Positions 57,763-64,000 of a stretch of DNA of 64,000 bases are shown here, piece after piece. How positions within the stretch are numbered: position 1 is the first letter of the stretch; every line of letters starts with the position of its first letter. The notes under the pieces were generated by a model. The model was not told the origin of the DNA. It saw only the letters and a list, made by a program, of their open reading frames with translations, and searched no databases. This stretch comes from Candidatus Thiobius zoothamnicola. GTDB taxonomy: Bacteria; Pseudomonadota; Gammaproteobacteria; Chromatiales; Chromatiaceae. The position numbers and the translations under genes were made by a program. The stretch lies in NCBI GenBank assembly GCA_030826945.1, contig JAPQLC010000012.1, positions 56,968 through 120,967 of the forward strand. Direction: 5' to 3'.

Positions 57763-59934
57763 TCAGAGTGTATTTTGATAACGCTTTAACCTATCTGCTT
57801 TTAACCGATCCGATAGATCTGACATTAATGCCGTTATCCTACCCGGCTCATATTCTTTCCATTGTTGGACATCCGACATTACTTTGTGGAATGCGTCCTC
57901 CTTCAAACGATGTCCTAATTGGATGCCAAAAACACTAGGAAAGATATTCGTAAAACTATCTCTTACATTCTCACAACCTGGAGACATGGAAATAAAATTC
58001 AGTATATATTCCGGCCTCATCATATAAGAATTATACTTTTTAACGACATTTGTAGTATGCTTCAGAATTCTAGTTTGGTTCGTCACCCACCATGTCTTCA
58101 GACCGAACTCTGAAGCTTTGTTTGTTTCTTTGTTTTTAGAACGCTGACCATAAATCCCATACACAAGTAATGCCGAGTTATATGCCAGTTCTTCTTTCTT
58201 CTTGTCATCGTTATCTAATAGTTTTCCAGCAAGAGCCTCGACATCCTTACTTTTTGAAACAGACTCAAGATCATGATTATCGATAAATGTCAGATTATAT
58301 TCAGAAAGCAGATATTTTTTCAGTTCTTCACGACCTTCGGGTCTCCCAATATTCCTATATGTAAGGAACTGCCCTAAATAATTCTTCCAACCATTCACCT
58401 TACCCTCATCTTTGGCATAGAAATATGACCTAATTAATATCTTATCGCTATTCCTAGCCAACTCTCTTGTAATATGACTTTCTATCTCACTAAAATAATT
58501 TATAAACTCGTAATACGTACCTCTTATATGTGTATATACCTCATCCAGAACACACTCTGTTAAATACAATTCCATTCCCGACTGCGCAGACATTTTCAAC
58601 ATATTCCTCGCCACTTGATCCTCGGGATCAAGATATCGTTCTGACAATGCTTTAACGATTATATCACTCCCTAAATACAACCGGAAAGACGCACCCATCG
58701 TATTAAAGTATTCTATTATTCTTGGCTCGGCCTGTAGAGTAAATAAGAGAACATATGTTCTGGACAGTGTTGCCAGGTATTCTCTTTGTGTCGGTGAACT
58801 GTGATAAAAAATCTTTCTTATGGTTTCTTCAATACACTCACGAAGTTTTTCTTTATTCCTCGAGGGGATATTCTTTTTATCTAGAATATCGTCTATACAA
58901 TCTGCAACTATCAATGGTTCTGCATTTTTCTCCTCGGATGATATAAAATGAGCAAACAGAAGCCCTTGTTTTTCGAACACAGAATGAATAACCTCCAAAC
59001 AAACATCAGAGATCAACTCATATACCCCATCATCTTCATCAAGGATCCCACTTGCTATAAGCTTAATCTCATCGATAAATTTACTCTGAAGAATTTCATC
59101 AGCCTGATTCTCCTCCTTAATAATTTGACGGGTACTATAAGGTAAACAATATTTCTTCTCCTTTCTATACCAACGCACCTCCCGACCAGATGTATCCTTT
59201 TTCCGCATTATCTCAAGACGCTTTTTAATATGCCCCTTTAATATTCTTTTAGACCATGGAAACTTCTCATATATTAGGCTACTTATCTCTTCTTCGCTCA
59301 TAAAAATACCTTTATCAGGATCGGTCTCTGATAAGGCATAAAGAATCATACTATCGGTTAATGAATGTATAATTTTTCTGTTACCCAGCCTATTGGAAAT
59401 TTCATGCTGCAAGAAAACATATGCTGTAGGATCAGATACATGTGCAGAAGGACGCAACACGTTCCCACTATTGAGGCTATTTAGGAATATTGTATAATTA
59501 GAGAGGTGATTATTATAGGAGGATATTGTTCCTGTGGAATCATTTATATGGCTTAGAATATACTTTCTATCCCGAATCTTAACATTTACATCAAGCTCTT
59601 CCGACAGAAGATCCTCTTCCTTATCAATATGGGGAATCAAACGAGAGGTTAGATAATATAGAGTCTTAACTTCTCTACCAAATCCCTTTAGTCTTTCAAA
59701 TGTCTTCCTAATCTTTTCCCTATGATTCTGCTGCCTAGTAAACTGATAGTATGATCGCTTATTCCCTGAGTCATATAACCCATCTGCACCACCATCTTTT
59801 ACTCCACCCACAGGAACAAAGTCCCTACCTTGAAGGGCTGAAAGAAAGTCCTGAGCAAACTTCTCGAACGCAATTCCATCCACTTTATCTAACGCTATTT
59901 GCACCAGCTCAGGTTTAATGTTCTCTAATTTCAA
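57763..59934 (-). CDS. putative dual-nuclease accessory protein
   Basis: Not assigned to a known family. The product is 723 residues. The N-terminus (about 20-100) looks like an Mrr-type PD-(D/E)XK fold: FEKFAQDFLSALQGRDF, GGVKDGGADGLY (Asp47, Asp51) and YYQFTRQ, where the usual QxK is QFT. The centre (about 200-270) looks winged-helix-like. The C-terminal part (about 415-625) follows a PIN-like order of acids: YLGSDIIVKAL (Asp424), LTECVLDEV (Glu465), DNDDKKKEELAY (Asp576/577) and WWVTNQT (Asn619). The start is TTG after AGAGGG. The gene is far more A/T-rich than its LPS neighbours, pointing to transfer. A phage-defence role is inference. Confidence 0.65.
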   Translation of the reverse strand: MKLENIKPELVQIALDKVDGIAFEKFAQDFLSALQGRDFVPVGGVKDGGADGLYDSGNKRSYYQFTRQQNHREKIRKTFERLKGFGREVKTLYYLTSRLIPHIDKEEDLLSEELDVNVKIRDRKYILSHINDSTGTISSYNNHLSNYTIFLNSLNSGNVLRPSAHVSDPTAYVFLQHEISNRLGNRKIIHSLTDSMILYALSETDPDKGIFMSEEEISSLIYEKFPWSKRILKGHIKKRLEIMRKKDTSGREVRWYRKEKKYCLPYSTRQIIKEENQADEILQSKFIDEIKLIASGILDEDDGVYELISDVCLEVIHSVFEKQGLLFAHFISSEEKNAEPLIVADCIDDILDKKNIPSRNKEKLRECIEETIRKIFYHSSPTQREYLATLSRTYVLLFTLQAEPRIIEYFNTMGASFRLYLGSDIIVKALSERYLDPEDQVARNMLKMSAQSGMELYLTECVLDEVYTHIRGTYYEFINYFSEIESHITRELARNSDKILIRSYFYAKDEGKVNGWKNYLGQFLTYRNIGRPEGREELKKYLLSEYNLTFIDNHDLESVSKSKDVEALAGKLLDNDDKKKEELAYNSALLVYGIYGQRSKNKETNKASEFGLKTWWVTNQTRILKHTTNVVKKYNSYMMRPEYILNFISMSPGCENVRDSFTNIFPSVFGIQLGHRLKEDAFHKVMSDVQQWKEYEPGRITALMSDLSDRLKADRLKRYQNTL

Positions 59935-59956
59935 AGAAACCCTCTCTTAAGTAACC

Positions 59957-60709
59957 TTAATAATCCCTAGACAATGAATATAACTTGGCGTATTTCATCG
60001 CGCTATTCCAACAACCAATCAGGATATGTATCAGACCCGGCATACCATCCAGAAAACCCAAGCGGAAAACATACATTTTGATAAACCGGAAAGCCGGGCT
60101 GAAAATAATTTTCGCGGCGCTAACCGTCACGCTCTGTTGGTGGAGCCGCTCAGCTTGCAATGTTGTATAGCGGTTTTGCTTAGTCAAATAATGATCCAGG
60201 GTATCTTGCGACTCATGCAATAAATCGCCATTCAATTCACCCAACGGCATCGCCGTTAAAACTTTTTCATGCACAGGATCATCGCTCCAGGCCGCATAAC
60301 GGCGATCAAATAACCGTAATACCGGATCCGGATAACCTTCGCCATGCCGCAGCCAGCGTCCCATAAAATAGTTACAACGCGGCATGCGATACGCTTTCCG
60401 CAAAGGCGGCTGTGCTAACAGCTTGAGGATATTGGTTCGCAACTCGGCGGATACCCGTTCATCCGCATCCAGGCACAGCACCCAGTCGTGGGACGCCTGC
60501 TGCACGGCAAATTGTTTTTGTCGGCCAAATCCCAACCAAGTCTGCCGCACCACGCGGCAACCTTGTGACTCGGCCAACTCCACCGTACCATCGGTACTAC
60601 CTGAATCCACCAAGACAATCTCGTCAGCGAATTTCACGCTACGCAAACAAGCGGATAAACGTACTGCTTCGTTATAAGCGATGATAACAACGGAAACTGG
60701 CTCACTCAT
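59957..60709 (-). CDS. WaaE/KdtX-like glycosyltransferase
   Basis: A GT2 enzyme of 250 residues from the ATG at 60709. That ATG overlaps the waaC stop (ATGA), which is why I prefer it to the ATG at 60748. SVVIIAYNEAVRLSACLRS, IVLVDSGSTDGT and LCLDADERVS are the nucleotide-binding and DxD motifs. The C-terminal half has the pattern KQNRYTTLQAERL seen in WaaE-type core glucosyltransferases. It probably adds a hexose to inner-core heptose. Confidence 0.88.
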   Translation of the reverse strand: MSEPVSVVIIAYNEAVRLSACLRSVKFADEIVLVDSGSTDGTVELAESQGCRVVRQTWLGFGRQKQFAVQQASHDWVLCLDADERVSAELRTNILKLLAQPPLRKAYRMPRCNYFMGRWLRHGEGYPDPVLRLFDRRYAAWSDDPVHEKVLTAMPLGELNGDLLHESQDTLDHYLTKQNRYTTLQAERLHQQSVTVSAAKIIFSPAFRFIKMYVFRLGFLDGMPGLIHILIGCWNSAMKYAKLYSLSRDY

Positions 60710-61731
60710 GTTGGAATCCGCTCCATTTGACATCGCAACGCTCGCCAAACCGATGGCGGAGTTAATTCAGCATAACAGGCTGGTTTCACCTGACTATCGC
60801 CTTGATAGCGACACTCACGCCGCAAACAAGGCGCGCACTGAAAAATCGACGACAGGTTTCTCTGATGCTGCCCCATGGCCCCCGTCAACTTGGTACTGGT
60901 CGGCCCATACAAAGTGATCGCCGGAACGCTGATCGCCGCCGCCAAGTGCGCCAAACCAGAGTCCACACCGGCGACGCCCGCCGACTGCGCCAGGCATTGC
61001 GCCATTTGAGTTAACGACAAGCGTGGCAGCAAAGTTCCAGTACCCGCCAGACGCAGGATCCGCTCCGCTCGCAAACGCTCTTCTGGCGCATACCAGGTTA
61101 AACACGGACGGAAACCGGATTGATGAATCAAATCCGCCAATTCCGCCCAATAAATCTCCGGCCAAAGCTTGCTAGGCCAGGTCGAACCGTGCAGTAACAA
61201 CACCTGCTCGCCAACGCCATCGCGCTTGAATCGCAAGCCATAATCCATTTCACGCTCATCCATCGCATAATCAAGAGCTTGAGCGAACAAATGTCTCGTG
61301 CGCTGGATCGCATGCCAAGCGCGTGGCACGTCATAGCCTTGACGATAAAACAGTCTGGCGATTGGTTCACGTAGGGATTTTCGATCATAGCCCACAGCCA
61401 ACCCTTTAGCGCGCGCCGCCAGCACAGCGCTTTTTAACAGACCTTGCGCATCAATGATCAAATCATAATGCGTCTGACGCAAGCGGGGTGAAAAGTCCCG
61501 CCATTGACGCCAAGCCGTCAAAATACCCTGCCGACGCCAACGCCTGAGATCAATTTGGATAACTTGATTGACGCCTGGGTGCCAACCCGGAACTTCACCA
61601 AAGCTGGCATCCACTAACCAGTCAAACTGGACTTCCGGCCATACAGCGGCGGCATCCGTCAAGGCAGGAAATGTGTGAATCAAATCCCCCAATGAAGAGG
61701 TTTTGACAATCAAAATACGTTTCTCAGACAC
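60706..61731 (-). CDS. waaC: LPS heptosyltransferase I
   Basis: A GT9 enzyme of 341 residues. It starts at GTG 61731, overlapping the waaF stop, and begins SEKRILIVKTSSLGDLIHTFPALTDA, a WaaC signature. LHGSTWPSKLWPE and GVDSGLAHLAAAISVPAITLYGPTS bind ADP-heptose. A longer frame to 61857 only reads through waaF. It transfers the first heptose to Kdo2-lipid A. Confidence 0.93.
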   Translation of the reverse strand: MSEKRILIVKTSSLGDLIHTFPALTDAAAVWPEVQFDWLVDASFGEVPGWHPGVNQVIQIDLRRWRRQGILTAWRQWRDFSPRLRQTHYDLIIDAQGLLKSAVLAARAKGLAVGYDRKSLREPIARLFYRQGYDVPRAWHAIQRTRHLFAQALDYAMDEREMDYGLRFKRDGVGEQVLLLHGSTWPSKLWPEIYWAELADLIHQSGFRPCLTWYAPEERLRAERILRLAGTGTLLPRLSLTQMAQCLAQSAGVAGVDSGLAHLAAAISVPAITLYGPTSTKLTGAMGQHQRNLSSIFQCAPCLRRECRYQGDSQVKPACYAELTPPSVWRALRCQMERIPT

Positions 61732-62734
61732 GATGCAATGCTTCGGCCACTTGATTGACGGAAATTTGCTGTAAACAAGCCAAATGACCCAATGGGCACT
61801 CTCGGGCGAAACAAGGACTGCATGGCAAATCCAACCGAATGACGGTATGCCGTTCATTCAGCGGTGGCGTAAAAGTCGGATCAGTGGAGCCATAAATGGC
61901 AACCAGAGGGCGATGCAAAGCGGCAGCGATATGCATCAGACCAGAGTCATTCGTGACCACCGCCGCCGCCAGTGATATTAAATCGACCGCCTCCGCCAAA
62001 TCTGTCTTACCGCTCAGGTCAACACATCCCCCGGTGCACAAGTGGTTTATTTCGGCACACGTCGTTTGGTCTTTATCGGATCCAAACAACCAAACCCGCC
62101 AACCTTGATCCAGATAAAGCGTCGCCAACGCCGCGAATGAAGCTGTCGGCCAACGCTTGGCTGAACCATATTCAGCACCAGGACATAAAACCAATAAGCG
62201 ATCATGCGCGGATTGATGCAAAGCATGCCGATGCATCGCCACCTGGACATCCTGCGGTCGAACCACCAATTCAGGCGGCATGATGTCCGGCGGCGCATCT
62301 TGCAATGCCGGGTGGGCCAAGGCCGTAAAACGCTGCGCCATCATGGGTAAATGCTTTTTATCCAAACGCCGCCAGTCATTCAGCACGCCATAACGATGCT
62401 CCCCTAACCATCCGGTGCGCTTAGGGATACGCGCCGCATAAGGCACCAACGCGGATTTCCAGGCATTCGGCAGCACAATGGCCTGATCATACCGGCCCCG
62501 TAAGCTTCGTCCCAAACGCCAACGTTCTCCCAACCCCAATTCGCCATGCCGTAAAGGCAAGCGGATGGCCTGACTGATTTCCGGCATACGCGCCAACAAT
62601 GGCGAACTCCAAGTCGGCGCAACCACATCAATTTCAGCACCAGGCTGGTACTGCTTTAACGCTTTAAACAAGCTTTGCGCCATCACCATATCGCCAACCC
62701 AGGATGGGCCGATGATCAATATGCGTGGCGACAT
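61724..62734 (-). CDS. waaF: LPS heptosyltransferase II
   Basis: A GT9 enzyme of about 336 residues. RILIIGPSWVGDMVMAQSLFKALKQ is the WaaF N-terminus, FCPGAEYG-like LVLCPGAEYGSAKRWP the central motif, and VVTNDSGLMHIAAALHRPLVAIYGSTDP the nucleotide-sugar site. It adds the second inner-core heptose. Its stop overlaps the waaC start by eight bases. Confidence 0.95.
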   Translation of the reverse strand: MSPRILIIGPSWVGDMVMAQSLFKALKQYQPGAEIDVVAPTWSSPLLARMPEISQAIRLPLRHGELGLGERWRLGRSLRGRYDQAIVLPNAWKSALVPYAARIPKRTGWLGEHRYGVLNDWRRLDKKHLPMMAQRFTALAHPALQDAPPDIMPPELVVRPQDVQVAMHRHALHQSAHDRLLVLCPGAEYGSAKRWPTASFAALATLYLDQGWRVWLFGSDKDQTTCAEINHLCTGGCVDLSGKTDLAEAVDLISLAAAVVTNDSGLMHIAAALHRPLVAIYGSTDPTFTPPLNERHTVIRLDLPCSPCFARECPLGHLACLQQISVNQVAEALHRV

Positions 62735-62745
62735 CAATGCGGTAT

Positions 62746-62937
62746 CTAATCAACCAGACGATATTTAGCGCCGCAATAGGGGCAAACGGCCTCACCGGTT
62801 TTTTCAATCGGCAAATAAACGCGTGGATGCATATTCCACACCTCCTCTCCAGGGCGTGGGCAACTTAACGGCAGATCAGCCCGTTTGACTTCTATGACGC
62901 GCGTACGATCCTGTCTGGCTGCATGAGTCATCATCAT
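62746..62937 (-). CDS. zf-CHCC zinc-finger protein
   Basis: A 63-residue protein of the zf-CHCC family (related to the zinc-binding NDUFS6 tail). LSCPRPGEEVWNMHPRVYLPIEKTGEAVCPYCGAKYRLVD holds the C-H-C-C ligands. Several ATGs lie at the start; MTHAARQ is also possible. It commonly sits between ilvE and waaF in gammaproteobacteria. Its function is unknown. Confidence 0.88.
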   Translation of the reverse strand: MMMTHAARQDRTRVIEVKRADLPLSCPRPGEEVWNMHPRVYLPIEKTGEAVCPYCGAKYRLVD

Positions 62938-62943
62938 TATCTC

Positions 62944-63867
62944 CTAAACCACGGTCAACCAATCCTGATACTCAGGATTCCGACCATGCACGATATTAAA
63001 ATACAGGGTTTGCAGTTGTTCCGTAATCGGGCCGCGAGAACCGGTGCCAATCGAACGGCCATCAACCTCACGAACCGGCGTCACTTCCGCCGCCGTACCC
63101 GTGAAAAACACTTCGTCAGCAATGTAAACCTCATCCCGGGTGATGCGTTTCTCAATCACGGAATAACCCGCCTTCTCCGCCAGATGGATCACGCTTTTAC
63201 GGGTGATGCCATCCAACGCTGAAGTCAGATCCGGGGTATAAATCACCCCATCACGCACAATGAATACATTCTCGCCGGAACCTTCCATGACAAATCCCTG
63301 AGCATCCAGCAACAAAGCCTCATCATAGCCGGTATCCAACGCCTCCTTCAGCGCCATCATGGAATTCATATAATTGCCATTCGCTTTGGCCCGGCACATA
63401 GTGACATTGACATGATGACGAGTGAAGGATGACACGCGCACCCGAATGCCTTTGGTCATATTCTCCTGACCAAGATAAGAACCCCACTCCCAAGCCGCAA
63501 CGATCGCATGCACTTTGAGGTTATCCGCGCGCAACCCCATGCCTTCTGCACCATAAAAAAACATGGGCCGGAAATAGGCCGATTGCAATTGATTCTCGCG
63601 GACGACCTGATGATGCGCTGCATTGATCGCTTCGGCATCATAAGTAACCGGCATCCCCAGAATACGCGCCGACTCAAACAAACGCCGGGTATGATCCTGC
63701 AAACGGAAAATCGCTGGCCCTTGTTCGGTAGCATAGGCGCGCACACCCTCAAAGACGCCCATGCCGTAATGCAAAGTATGGGTTAACACATGGGTTTTGG
63801 CCTCGCGCCAATCCACCAATTCGCCATCAAACCAAATAACGCCGTCCCGATCTGCCATGGAATGCAT
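62944..63867 (-). CDS. ilvE: branched-chain amino acid aminotransferase
   Basis: A fold-IV PLP aminotransferase of 307 residues from the ATG at 63867 (GGGG six bases upstream); ATG 63858 is equally possible. The PLP lysine is in CRAKANGNYMNS. GVFEGVRAY, FVMEGSGENVF and FFTGTAAEVTPV are conserved. A frame up to 63975 adds a hydrophobic leader unlike the family. It performs the last step of valine, leucine and isoleucine synthesis. Confidence 0.95.
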   Translation of the reverse strand: MHSMADRDGVIWFDGELVDWREAKTHVLTHTLHYGMGVFEGVRAYATEQGPAIFRLQDHTRRLFESARILGMPVTYDAEAINAAHHQVVRENQLQSAYFRPMFFYGAEGMGLRADNLKVHAIVAAWEWGSYLGQENMTKGIRVRVSSFTRHHVNVTMCRAKANGNYMNSMMALKEALDTGYDEALLLDAQGFVMEGSGENVFIVRDGVIYTPDLTSALDGITRKSVIHLAEKAGYSVIEKRITRDEVYIADEVFFTGTAAEVTPVREVDGRSIGTGSRGPITEQLQTLYFNIVHGRNPEYQDWLTVV

Positions 63868-64000
63868 TGAATACCCCAAACAATTACCAAACCTCCAATT
63901 GAACCATAAATCGATCACGTTTACAGCAGCTTCTGTCAACCACAGCAGGGCAATCGGGCTTAAATTGTGTTGCAAAGAGAAACAAGATGAGGTAATGGGG

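Overview
The window looks like a chromosomal segment of a sulfur-oxidising, CO2-fixing gammaproteobacterium. Supporting evidence: a form I RuBisCO pair, the rhd-tusA-dsrE2 sulfur-relay trio beside siroheme synthase, a reversible pyrophosphate-type phosphofructokinase, an Fe-S FNR regulator, a periplasmic rhodanese and a c-type cytochrome. Gammaproteobacterial gene orders are also present (tpiA-secG-tRNA-Leu, rpsF-rpsR-rplI, ilvE next to waaF-waaC). I cannot name the species.

Layout. 1-5.0 kb: cbbL-cbbS, two unknown genes, a rhodanese and fnr, all leftward. 5-12.5 kb: rarA, then a leftward lactate-type operon (PdhR-like GntR regulator, CoA-transferase, lutA, lutB, lutC) interrupted by a parDE module and palindromic repeats. 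12.5-13.6 kb: an accessory patch with a decayed vapBC pair and two small unknown genes. 13.8-18 kb: a rightward TRAP transporter preceded by sites resembling the operator of the GntR gene, so transport and catabolism of an organic acid are probably co-regulated; an AEC carrier follows. 18.2-27 kb: tRNA-Leu(CAG), rpsF-rpsR-DUF2232-rplI, the sulfur relay, cysG, rsmD, coaD, a ferredoxin, ggt and an orphan ParA. 27.8-39.9 kb: PPi-PFK, valS, cytochrome c, tRNA-Leu(GAG), secG, tpiA, a zeta-toxin pair, an Atm1-like ABC exporter and cca.

40.3-48.0 kb is a foreign insertion between cca and metH. It is bounded by a near-perfect 637-bp direct repeat holding the cca 3' end and the metH 5' end, so one intact copy of each gene survives plus one fragment of each. 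This is the structure left by single-crossover integration of a circle or by a segmental duplication. The cargo is a secreted PEBP protein whose Shine-Dalgarno sits in a hairpin, a 1440-residue fusion (FSH-type serine hydrolase, AMP-forming adenylation domain, membrane acyltransferase-3, carrier protein) preceded by three 13-bp tandem repeats, remnants of IS91-like and IS256-like transposases, and an AraC-type regulator.

48.4-64 kb: metH, a CBS-domain protein, a secreted multidomain GH5 glycosidase, rlmB, and an LPS core cluster (waaQ, a WaaE-like glycosyltransferase, waaC, waaF) followed upstream by a zf-CHCC protein and ilvE. A 723-residue AT-rich gene sits inside the LPS cluster. It appears to combine an N-terminal Mrr-like nuclease fold with a C-terminal PIN-like domain and is a candidate defence gene.

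The two best candidates for undescribed systems are the hydrolase-adenylation-acyltransferase-carrier island and the dual-nuclease gene in the LPS cluster. All assignments come from reading the sequence and recalling family motifs; no database search was run.
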